Below are positions 27,866 to 38,585 of a DNA stretch of 60,000 nt, one piece after another (position 1 is the stretch's first letter; each line of letters begins with the position of its first letter). The notes under the pieces are model-generated. The model had not been told where the DNA came from. It ran no database searches and saw nothing but the letters and a program-made list of their open reading frames with translations. A program made the position numbers and the translations under genes. This DNA comes from Tubiluchus corallicola (taxonomy: Eukaryota > Priapulida > Priapulimorpha > Priapulimorphida > Tubiluchidae): NCBI GenBank assembly GCA_030141605.1, contig JAQGDQ010002367.1:808501-868500 (forward strand), read 5' to 3'.

Positions 27866-30694
27866 GGTTGGTGTATGAGTTTCTCAGCTATTAATAAACA
27901 TCATTATTTTTAAAAATATCAGTAGTTACAATTAAATCTTTGATTTAGTAAAATTAACAGTGTATTATAATTATTCTTACATGTTCCATTTGATAAATAC
28001 ATGTAGGATATGAGTTTAGAGGACACTGGCACAGGCTGAATATCTCATTCATTAGCGAGTTATGAAACATTTCTAATGTTGCAAAAGCTGATTCATTTAC
28101 ACCACCCTCAGCTTTATATGTTTACTATCATGTTTGTAAATCTGAGTGGTCATGGACTGTGCTTAGGAACTGCAGTTAAGTAATGCCAAACAAGGTCAGT
28201 AAATGGATGAGTGAGGCATAGCAAAACTGCTTCTAGGCAAGTTATCTTATTGAGGGACAATGTGTACATTTGAAAGTGTAGGCACAATTATTGCTCTAGG
28301 GTCTCGTCAAACAGGAATATCCTGCAAAATGAGCTAGGTTTGGTTGATGCCGATTAGATACCATCTTACAGAGTACCAGACTGTATAACACCCCTGACCA
28401 TATATATTTATGTTTTGTTTAAATTTAAATGCAGAAAACACACTGTACCATTTGCATTTAGCATTTTTATATTTAAAACAATATGTATGACTAATGAGCC
28501 GAGGTGACGTTATACTGCTAGATGCAGGTTAAGTTTTCTCAAATTTTGTCCATTTGAGAGCTAGTGGCACTTTGGGAATGTTTTTAGTGGTGAAGTTTCA
28601 CTTGCACTGCATCCGCAAAGATGAAAGTGAAAAACTAACAAACAAATTTTGCTATGTAAGTTGACACACTACAATCTAGTAATTAATGCAGAACTGCCTA
28701 ACAATAATGGTTGTTGACAGAAAAAATAATACTAACGGCACTAAACGGCAGAGCCGTATCAACCCTAATTCAACAAAGGAAATAGCTGGGGTAATACTGC
28801 AGACCAAACTACACAAAACCAGTTTTTTGGGCAGCTTGCTTCATTCCACGGTAAGTTTGGGTTTGCTTAACTCCATAGCCAAGTGATTACTCGGTCTGTG
28901 ATTAGCCTTACCTCAAGTTGGCAGTTTACGAAACAAAAGTGGTGCATATTCACCATATGTTGTGCATTGCAATACATTAATTCATTAGACAACTTTGTGA
29001 ATGTAAACTGTTTTTAAAAATAACAGCTAAAGAGATTTGTCACAACAAATCAATTAGAAGATATCCTGATACCATAGCAATGTTTTCAACAGATGTATAA
29101 CTAACCAGGATTACAGTATTACTTATGTAAATGCGTCCCAGCACATGAAACACATTAAACTGAAGCCCTTGAACGCCACTAACACTAGGACAAATTTCAT
29201 GGCTTTATTGAAAACATGTGACATACAGTTTACGTTGCTACTCTTATTCACTGTTTAATTTTACTGTCAGTCCCATTCCTATGCAATTTTGCTTATGCTG
29301 CAGTAATTCATTTTCAAACTTATTTTGTTTATAAGCTTAAAATCTCTGTGATAGCATTTAATTTTTTTAAATCATAAAATTATACTTAAATCCTATCAAT
29401 TATAGTCAGATCATGTGAAAAAACATAATATCAAACATTTTGCAATAATAAATCAATTATCACGGACATGCAAATAATATTCAACAGTTAACATTGCCAC
29501 CAAAAACATTTTCCTCTCTGCTTATGGTGATATTACCAAAAAGTGCAATTACCTGCAGGAAACTGTAAATTAATGTAAATAATGATAATAATTTATACTT
29601 TATTTTTCGTATCACATCAAGTGATCTCAATGCACTAAAGTTACAATTAGAAAGTCTGTTACAACTTACAATTAAGCATTGACAATCATTATAAAATTAA
29701 TCATTCAAAAATCATAACATTATACTAATTGTAAACAGTGCTATAAGACTATAAGATTGATTTTAAAAGCCACCACAAAGTAAAAAATCAGAGATGAAAA
29801 ACATTAAAATCATCTAGAGCTTAAAAAATGAATGACGCAGCCAACCAGGTGCAACTACGCAAACGTTATTAATATTTTTATTGTTTGCAGACCTACAAGT
29901 TACTAAAACATTCCTAAAGGTGGTACTGAATTCTTCAAATCCATCTGACCTCTATAGACAACTGCATCTGCTCTGCCTGCTGCTTTCCTATTGATAACAT
30001 GAACGACCAACAATATTTTTATGCACTCATGTTCTAGTTACGGAATGAAATCACTCCATAGTAAAAGATACGTAATTTTGATTAAGAAACTCTACAAACT
30101 GATCTACAGATGTTTTGGCCATTTTATCATGATTTTCAAATCTCTCAAAAATAGCAAAAAAGGTGGTGCAGTGTGCCACAATTACAGGATCTTTTATTAC
30201 AGGCTTTCTTCAGTTCCAATTGAACTTATAAATCCGGATATACAACTTAATTATGTGATGGTAAGAAACACAGTAAGATTAAACATGACTGAAGCAATTA
30301 GTAATTTCAAACATTTATTTGAACCATAATGTATACAGATGCTTTTTCAACTGACATTTCCACCTGTAGATGGCAGAACTATGTCGTACTATAATTAAAC
30401 AATCACACTGTAACAGTGGCGAAAAACAAATGACTTTGAAATATTGAACTCTAACAATCTAAACTGAAACTTACATGGTAACAAGCGAAGACTCTTTTCA
30501 TGAATGCCAACACTCTAACCTGGGGCCAGTGTACTTTAAAATTGTGAAAGATGTTGTAGTACCTCATTATACTAAATTTTTTAAGCTACCTTCTGTGTTA
30601 GCACATATATATTAATATGTATAACAAAAATATTAGTGCCAATTTAAGTTTTACAAAATTGAAAGGATGAATAACCAGGATATTAGCTGAGAAA
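27866..30694. other. Intergenic / 5' flank of the GNAT gene
   Basis: AT-rich sequence without recognised coding regions. The nearest part must hold the GNAT 5'UTR and promoter, but no element could be assigned. Short open frames (28,686-28,886; 30,021-30,329) match nothing recognised. Confidence 0.5.
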
Positions 30695-31412
30695 AATGTA
30701 ATGCCCTTTATAATCTCAAAGATTATAATATTTATTCAGTAACTTTTGCTCTAGCAGTCCTCATCAGCTGAAAATAACAGATAAAATGTTAAAACGTATG
30801 TACCAACGTAAGAACATTAAAAAAACAAATTTCAGCTAAATATCACTGGTTTGAAATATAATAAGTCGGAGAAAGAATATAAATGACTGCACAAGAAGAA
30901 AAAATATAACTAGATATACAATTGGTTTCACCAGAATAAAATTAAATAAAGTAAGCAAAAATAATAAATTAACATACCTGAATAGAAAGTGCTGGTAACT
31001 TGAAAGTGAGTTTTACAAAATTTGACACTTTATAAAAGCTCAGTAAACATAAGTGCCTGTGGTGTGTTACAGTGAGACACTAATGTTTGCTGAGCGTTTA
31101 TGAACTGTCAAATTTTGTAAACTTAACTCTCAAGCTGCCAGCTCTCTATTCAGGTATGTTAATTTATTCTTTTTGCTTTCTTTATTTAATTTTATCCCGG
31201 CAAAACCAATTGTATTGTTCTGTTTTCCTTCTTATGAAGTCATTTATACTCTTTCTCTAACTTGTTATATTTCAAACCAATGATGTTTAGCTACAATTTT
31301 GAATTTTTTTAATGTTCTTACATTGGTACATACTGTTTTAAAATTTTATCTGTTAGGGCAAAAGCTACTAAATAAATATTATAATCTTTGAGACTATACA
31401 GGGCACTACGTT
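30695..31412. mobile_element. About 700-bp foldback element (two ~345-bp inverted arms)
   Basis: The left arm from about 30,695 (AATGCCCTTTATAATCTC) to 31,050 is the reverse complement of about 31,080-31,412 (ending GAGACTATACAGGGCACT) at roughly 85% by eye. The arms share long landmarks such as AATAAATTAACATACCTGAA. Only about 30 bp separate them. The left arm holds a small extra segment (around CCTCATCAGCTG). No coding capacity is present. It is best read as a foldback DNA element or a long hairpin locus. Confidence 0.85.
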
Positions 31413-32727
31413 TTTTTCTGTTAATGATGACAAGTCTCAGGAGAGCTCTCTCGTATTTCAAGGATATTATCTTATTAATTACCATGATAATGACATCTAA
31501 CCTAAAGTAAGTATTAGTATGTTTTTAATTGATTCTTGTGAAAATATAGGGACCTGCAAATTGAATCATCATTAAAAGTTTGTCACTAGGGAGCACTCAT
31601 CATGTCTGCCACAAAATTATTTATTAAGAAACAATAACTCTAAATAAATTTATATCTCGTGTATAAGTGCGTGTAACTTTTGTAACCTCAAATAAGTAGT
31701 ATAATTGATAAACTTATTGTTATTACAATTAACCATGTCACGATATAGTACGGTATTTTATTGTGCTAGTACAGCACAATTAAATTTTGTAGATATGGTA
31801 CGGTATTCTTTCACACTGTACCATGCTACCAGCCCTATGCACAGTTCCACTCAATTTTTTGATCTTGCACGGTTTTTAATAAAATACATATTGTAATGTT
31901 GGCACCAGTAAAGTGACAGAAGAGAGATTTAAGAAGAAAAACTTGCCAGACATCTATTTGTGTTTCATTCTGCATGTACGGAACAAGTGCTGAGATGTTG
32001 TATGTGCCTATCCGCCTACCTGCTTAACCATAGAATCATTGCATCCCAGCCTATTTGCTTAAGCAATGGACAGACCTACTATAAAGTAGAGGGTGGGGGT
32101 GAAAATAAATAGCATTTCGTTGCCGTTAATATTAATAAACGATAAAAAATATAACTTCTGTCAGAATACTGTGCCTATGTCAAATTATATTTCTGGAATA
32201 GCCTTTTGCATCAGACCTTACTGAAACTGTTGACTATATAACAACACCATAATTGCAAACTGTTTATTGCACCTGACAAGTATGGCTTATTATAACTGTG
32301 TCTTACAACATAATATTATGTAAATTTATACTTCTTATGGCATATAGAATTTCCGATAAAAAATAACAAATACACAAAATTTAAACATTCAACAAAGTAA
32401 AAACTAGAGTTAAGCATAACAGCTTATGGTCATCTCCACTCTTCCTTGATTACTTTATTAAGAATAAAGAAAATAGATGGCGACACTGTGATCATGAAGT
32501 GTGGCACAAGACTTCCTGTTGCCATTGTGGCAACCTAGGGTCTACATAAGTAAGTCTAAATACCAGTAAAAATATTTATATATTTATCACCTTTTGAACA
32601 AATTAACTGACATTGGCCAGACATTCTTCCTAAAGTTGCTTTAGTAAATCTCTAATAGGCCTACCTCGTTGATTTTTTATAGTTCGTTAACTCCAATGCT
32701 TATATATTTTGTTGCTTGGTACTATTA
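31413..32727. other. Repeat-rich intergenic stretch
   Basis: No gene recognised. Sequence at about 31,430-31,475 (AGTCTCAGGAGAGCTCTCTC) resembles about 19,150-19,180 in a CCDC92 intron, so both may belong to one dispersed repeat family. The part next to 32,728 may be older retrotransposon pol sequence too degraded to read. Confidence 0.4.
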
Positions 32728-33408
32728 GATGGCCCTCTGGCAGTCATTCGTACAGATGCAGCTTAAGGTTTTAAGAGCCTGATTGGTGATCCGTTGCTAG
32801 AAAAATGTGGAATGTCAATCGAGATGGGAAGAGTGAAAAATCCAAACAAAAACCCCGTAGGTGAACATGCAATCCAAGAACTACAGGCTGAACTCCTAAA
32901 TGTTCAGCCTGAAGGTGGTCCTATTTCTCAGGTGGACTTGATTATTGCACTCAATCATCTCAATGCTTGAATCAGAACACGAGGACTGTCTGCTTGGGAG
33001 ATGTGGTTTCAGCATGACCAATTCATTGGTGTTCAACACCAACAAAGACTAGCCAACCATCCTGCTAATGAAAAGTCGAAGGCGCCGCTCCGTGACTACA
33101 AATACCCTGAGGATGAACAAGTTGGCGATATAGTGTACTTATACCAGGATCGTGACAAGTCCTTTGCCCAGAAGTGCTATCTCATCACTTCAGAGGACAC
33201 AGATTGGGTTAACATAAAGCGCTTTACTGGGTCACAGCTCTGCAACCAGTCTTATAGAGCAAACAAGTCAGAATGTTACAAGGTGCCTTGTTACTCACTC
33301 CCTAGCCATGAGCATAATCACACAATTAGTGCAATACGAGACAGTACAGATGATGAAGAGGGGCACTCAGACATCAGTCACATCTCGCCTATATCCATCC
33401 ACACCTGA
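32728..33408 (+). pseudogene. LTR-retrotransposon pol (integrase) remnant
   Basis: One continuous frame with two internal stops (TAA near 32,764 and TGA near 32,968) encodes the second half of a retroelement integrase. Visible are a catalytic Asp context (VIRTDAA), the downstream Glu context (KNPVGEHAIQEL), then RTRGLSAWEMWFQHDQF and NHPANEKSKAP. A C-terminal tail beginning YPEDEQVGDIVYL may be the family's DNA-binding module. The order is that of Ty3/gypsy-type elements, and class assignment is inferred. The stops and the missing gag, protease and RT show an inactive relic. Confidence 0.75.
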
Positions 33409-34189
33409 TGTCCCTATATTGACACAGCCATCCCTACAGAAATCAATACTCCACCCACGAGTTTTGAAATTTTGAAAATGTAGCTCCTTTCGGTGAAGAG
33501 ACCAACTGATTAGTGCCACAGCCAGTTACATCACGACTCGTAAGAACATGCACGATGCCCTCAAAGGCGTCTCAGGCCCCCAACTTACCTGAAAAACTAT
33601 GTCACTGAGTATTGAGCATTTTGATACGTTTCTACTTTTGTGCTTACTTGTTCTAAAGGACACGTACATATATGCACATGTATTTAACCTTCTTTTGCTA
33701 GCTGTTAGAGAAGTTCCATTGTTCTAGTTGCCTTGTATATACATCCATTTATTGTCACTAACTAATCCGTTTAGTGCCTTTATCACAGAATTTGTTTTGT
33801 ACCAGTTTGTTCAGTGTAACCTGCACTGAAGTTCAGGTTTTGTGCATCTTTACTCTTACTTTAGTTTAGCAGTGGTTTAAATGTAATATGTGTTCTCCGG
33901 TCAGAGATGACTACTGTGGCGTAATTCCATTTAATTTTCTTGGCATATCTTATCTTACTTACTTATCATATTGTGATTATCGTACTGTTGGTTCAATTGC
34001 AACATTTTTCTTACAGTTAAATTATTTTGTTACAACTTAGACACCTACATTTATTTGGTAAAAGTATTGTGCAGCATCTTTACTTAGGCTTTAGAGTATG
34101 GCTGTTTATCCTATGTTACTCATCGTTAGGACTGGAAGCAGTTACCACTTGGAGTGTTACTTAAGTGTTACCTGAGAGAAAAGAGAAGA
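33409..34189 (+). other. Retroelement 3' untranslated region ending in a polypurine tract
   Basis: Non-coding sequence lies between the integrase remnant and the LTR. It ends in a purine-only run at about 34,174-34,190 (GAGAGAAAAGAGAAGAGG), directly before the LTR border, where a plus-strand primer tract should be. Confidence 0.6.
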
Positions 34190-34412
34190 GGTTACGCCAA
34201 TGTTATTGGTTGTGTGCAGTGCAGAATGTACGGAGATGATGATGACGAATGAGAGTTAGGTAGTGCGTCTTGGTGGAGGGGATCATCTCGACGATGGCGG
34301 TCTAATTAACTATAAACCTTTTACTATAACCTAGTATTTTCTTGTCGAGTTCATTTAAAATAAACCGCATTTTTGCTGTTGGAATTTGCTGTTTCCCTTT
34401 TATTGGCGTACA
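34190..34412 (+). repeat. 3' LTR (about 223 bp) of the Ty3-type retroelement
   Basis: The left border GGTTACGCCAAT and right border ATTGGCGTACA are inverted copies (core TACGCCAAT / ATTGGCGTA). This is consistent with a degraded TGTTACGCC...GGCGTAACA pair. A polypurine tract lies just upstream and an AATAAA hexamer (34359-34364) lies inside, as expected for an LTR. No 5' LTR copy was found in the window. Confidence 0.65.
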
Positions 34413-34868
34413 AATTTTTACTTTTTACAAGGGCTCAAAAATGATATAAACCTATCCAAAAATTTCCAGTACACCCCCGCTGTAACTCACTCATTACATG
34501 TGGATAATTAATAGTCCGAGTAATAAATCACAGACGCAAAAAATCTTGAACGTTACCTTTAGTGGTACAAATCAGCAGAAACCTGTAAACTTTCAGAAAA
34601 CTACAAAAAGCGTAAACACCGTGCCTGGTAATTGACCCTCTAGATAGGTTTCCCCTTTTGATTTTAGTGATAATCTCGGACGAAAAGAGTCTAACGCCCA
34701 TCTAACAGATTTGCTGCCACAAAAACAGAAATAAACTGAAACTCTTGTTAAGAAGACTTGATATCTTTGCCCCAGACCCTCATCGACTTCTTTCAGCTCA
34801 AAAATTATTTTTTAATGAAACAAATTTCCACACACTATAACTATAATGTGTAGAGCGCTTTGAAAAAG

Positions 34869-35083
34869 TAACTTTATAATAATGATGGATAGTCCTTGAC
34901 AATTTACAAATGTATTTTTCACAATAATGTCATCACTATTAATCAATCTGTTAACATCATTATAACTATGTAGGGCACATAGCTCGCTAGCTTGTTTACT
35001 TTATAGAAAACAATTATTTGTCCAAGAGGTGGTGAAACGGATCACATGTTCTGTGAAACGAGACAAAATAAAAAATGATATAT
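34869..35083. repeat. Dispersed repeat, copy 1 (relative of the element in ZPR1 intron 1)
   Basis: Shares AACTTTATAATAATGATGGA at its left end with 38,886 onward. It also shares a long right block with about 39,230-39,321 (AATTATTTGTCCAAGAGG, GGTGAAACGGATCAC, GAGACAAAATAAAAAATGAT). The middle is shorter than in the second copy, and the terminal inverted repeats of that copy are not seen here. Confidence 0.75.
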
Positions 35084-35176
35084 CCTTCTCCGCTCCCAAC
35101 AAATATAAAGATATTTGACATTTAGTATGCTCAGTAGTGGTGAACATCGAAAGGTTTTTATTAAAAATAGGTAATG

Positions 35177-35210
<34 letters not shown>
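35177..35210. repeat. (AAT)n microsatellite
   Basis: About eleven AAT triplets in a row follow directly on the dispersed repeat. The minus-strand poly-leucine open frame across it is an artefact. Confidence 0.9.
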
Positions 35211-35213
<3 letters not shown>

Positions 35214-35216
35214 TAA

Positions 35217-36235
35217 AAGCAATTGGTAGTGTTAAACTGTAATTGGTAGCAACTATACGCATTCCAGTTTTGAAACTATATAACCTCATGCTGCTTATGA
35301 TATTCCAGAATCCAGATGTTTCTAGCATTTTTCGGTAATAATGAGAGTCAATTAACAGGTTTTGTCAATATGAGAAAGCTGAAATTGGTACTCTAATGAT
35401 CTTAGGTACTAGAAACTGGTATATACAGTCAAATAAAATTCAAACTCTCTTTCTATTGTGATTTAAATGACCTAATTATTTTGTGTTGTGACACATCTCA
35501 ACTGCTAGACTTCCATATTACCATGAAAAGTAATTGGTGTTACTTAACAGTGTCTATGAATTTGTTGAACAATAAGTCTTCATGCGACTTGCATAAAAAA
35601 TTTAATACATGTTAATTTGAACTAACCACTATGGACAAATTGTTAACTGTGCATCATTCAGTAAGAGTAATTAAGTCTAAGTTACTTACAATTCTAAGTT
35701 AACTGGTATCAATGGTAAATTGTTACTAGTAATTTAGCTGTAACATAACGCATAACTACATTTTTCTAATTAGATAAAATTATAATTACTCGACCTGTTT
35801 GTGTCGCAGTTGACATGAGAACTATATTCTTCAAATGGCAAAAAAGTTGTCTATGTTAAAAAATACACTTGCACAGAGAAAAGGAATACGGCCTGATCTG
35901 ACTCCAATGCAATGAAAGAAAACAAAAAACCGTTGGCAAAATTAAAAACGAAGAGAAAAGAAACAGTTCAAGCAGGGTAAGAAGACTGGTGGTCGATCAA
36001 AAGAGGAACATCGAAACTAGACAGCACCATGCATGGATCTACGAACAGCTCCAAAAGTGACCTGGACCGATTTGGTGGAAAGGCAATAAACGTAGTAGAT
36101 GGTGGAACAAAGCTTACTAGCAAAAACTGTCAAGTTAAAGACTTTTTGTTACTAAATACTTATTTTGTTCTTAAGAATCTTTTACAAAATATGTATATAA
36201 TGTATATAATTTTGAAAGTCTCTTAAGCAAATATG
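35217..36235. other. Intergenic stretch upstream of the LINE relic
   Basis: No gene recognised. The purine-rich part at about 35,870-36,110 could be the untranslated or ORF1 region of the LINE that follows, but no diagnostic motif was found. Confidence 0.4.
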
Positions 36236-36239
36236 ATGA

Positions 36240-37725
36240 ACTTCTAGTGCGTGTTGAGGAAGTTAAGGCTAATATTATTTTTGGTACAGATACTTGTTGA
36301 ATTGATCAGACTAGTGATGGCCTTATAAATGTTGACAGCTATATTCCTGTAAGAAAAAGTACAAATGAAATATATGGTAGGGTAATGCTCTACATTAAAA
36401 GCAGCAAAAAATTTCTAGATGGCTCTGAGTTAAATCTGAGGATGCTTTGTGTGCATATATGGATAAAAAGTGAAAATGTTAAAATGCCTTTTTGAGGTAA
36501 TTTATCATAAGGGGGCCAGCCCTCTTGAACTCCATATGAAATTGCCTGAGCAGATTCGAAAAGCTGTCGAACTTATAGCAGTGGTAAAATATTATTTGCA
36601 GATGATTTTAATTTACCAGATATAGACTGGAATAACTACATATAATATTATATCAGTATAGCGTCAAAGTCGATACAGAGACAATGATTTGAGAATTTAT
36701 TTGTTCAGCATATTCTATGACAAGATTAATGATTTATTTCTTATTCAGCATGTGTCTCAGCCAACCATCCTGCCAGAGAGGAAGAGACAATCTGAATTGT
36801 TTTGATTAAGTTATTTCAGTTAATGAAAATAATGTTTTTAACCTGGATACAGTTTCACAAAGCTGTCACTAACTTAACGACGACGTTGTTAATAGTTACC
36901 TGAATGCAATAACGACGTAATTAACTTAGAGACAGCTTTGTGAAACCGGGCCCTGTATATATTACCAGTCCCCTGGGCAAAGCTAAAATAATAATTATTT
37001 TAACCTGGGGATTTTTAACAAGTGTTGAACAATGTGTATCAGCTGACCAATGTAGGTATTATGATAACAACAAGGTTGATTCTGTAAAATGCGTAACTTG
37101 CTATCACAAGCTGATTTGACAGAACTTATCAATGGAACTGATATTGAAAACGTATGGGAAGCATTTTCTGGAATTAGAAAACAAATTGTAAAATTGTGTG
37201 CGCTAAAATTAAAAGTTACAAATAAGGGAAAAGTAAACCCACCCTAGTTTAGTCATAGAGCTAGATGAGTAGTAAGAAAAAAGTATTTTGCTTTTCAAAG
37301 GTATCGTGAATCAAGGTCCCACAGATGCTACATGGAATACGTTAAAAAGGGGAACGGCGCCGTCATTTAATAAAAGTTGACCATGAAAAAGAACTTTACA
37401 AAAAAGTCAAAAAGAATCCAGAAGCATGCAATATGTAAATAGCAGAAACAAGATTCGCTCACCCATTTCTAGGCTGAAAAAATGTTAAGAAATTATTGCT
37501 TAAAATTAATGTAAACAAGGTTGCAGGTCCTGATAATGCAAATCCTAGAATATTAAAAGAGGCAACTGAATTTGTGCATTTCCCGCTGTTTGAAGAAATT
37601 TTGAACTCAGATGTATTAATGAACAGTGAAAAGGAAGGATTGCTAGAAATTAGAAATCTAGTGAACGAATGTATGGAATACAGGATAAAGACAAATAAAG
37701 ATATTAAACTTGGAAAAGACAAATA
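36240..37725 (+). pseudogene. Decayed LINE (CR1/L2-like), endonuclease to start of reverse transcriptase
   Basis: With many stops and shifts, the translation follows an AP-endonuclease/RT LINE. It shows an N-terminal endonuclease stretch (36,245-36,420), the catalytic-core motif DFNLPDIDWNN (about 36,603-36,640), the loop FYDKINDLFLIQHVSQPT (36,707-36,770), and at 37,497-37,575 the linker into RT (NVNKVAGPDNANPRILKEA). The RT catalytic YADD region is absent, so the 3' half is lost. A palindromic element interrupts it at 36,850-36,955. Confidence 0.75.
36850..36955. mobile_element. Short palindromic MITE inserted in the LINE relic
   Basis: GTTTCACAAAGCTGTC at the left (36852 on) and GACAGCTTTGTGAAAC at the right (to 36946) are exact inverted copies, followed inward by imperfect complementarity around ACGACGTT. 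Outer CAG...CTG ends are flanked by TA on each side, which fits a Tc1/mariner-type TA target duplication. A GGGCCCG block is kept only on the right. There is no coding capacity. Confidence 0.85.
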
Positions 37726-38561
37726 AAAGATCAGCGTTAAAGAAGAAAAGACTTTGCACCCTATAAAGGTGCCCGCCTCTGATAGGTGGAGAGAGTCGAG
37801 TATCGCAATCGCAATTATGGTTTTGTACAGAAACTTGCAAGTTGCACTACCTTAGTCATTGATATTGCTTATTTACATTAAATAATTGTTTGCAATCTTT
37901 GCGCAAATGTTTGTTTACATTAACGTTTTTTTCAATTAAGACGCCTTATGGGGTGCAGTAATCTTAGAAGTATAGGTATAGCTTGCCTTGGGCCCTGGAG
38001 TAATTTTTTGAAGAGTTCGTCTATTACTTATGTCGATCAATTATTCGTCCCGCATGCACATTCTCAGAAAATGCAATTATCCGTTATGCTTTTTGTCATA
38101 GGGGACATTTGTCATTTTGACTACTTCGGGCATTGTTTAGAAGTAGAACAAAGTCTTTTTGCAGTGCTCTAGCTGTTTTGAGGAAGGTAGTAATGTTGGC
38201 CTGATTAACAGCTGTATGTTCTTCTAGTCAATGCAGATCTTTTCTATTAAATAGTAAGTATTTATATTGACATTTTTGGTAGGCTACCGGTATAGTTTTA
38301 ACTCCCCTGCCGTTGATCGGACTACCGGAGAAGGCTGCCCGGTCTTCCAAAATGGTCGACCTTTCGGATAAATCCAAAATAGATGGGCATCAAGCAAAAG
38401 GCAAAAAGATGTGCGACTGGGAAAAGTTGATCCGACGTGTGCGACCTATCAGAAGCTATTATGTACCACACGAATGGCAGTGTTTATTATAGCACATAAT
38501 TGTACCGGACTACCTGTAATTGATAAAATGTTATTTTTAAAGAAAATCAAATTTGTTTCAG
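37726..38561. other. Intergenic / 5' flank of ZPR1
   Basis: No coding exon recognised. An acceptor-like TTTGTTTCAG ends at 38561, just before the exon holding the ZPR1 start. A non-coding first exon and the promoter therefore probably lie in this stretch, possibly near the GC-richer 38,280-38,350. Confidence 0.45.
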
Positions 38562-38585
38562 GGTTGACAGACAAACAGCATAATA

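Noticed and set aside
35001-35222. Minus-strand frame with a poly-leucine start resembling a signal peptide
   Set aside because: The leucines come from the (AAT)n microsatellite and the rest is a dispersed repeat.
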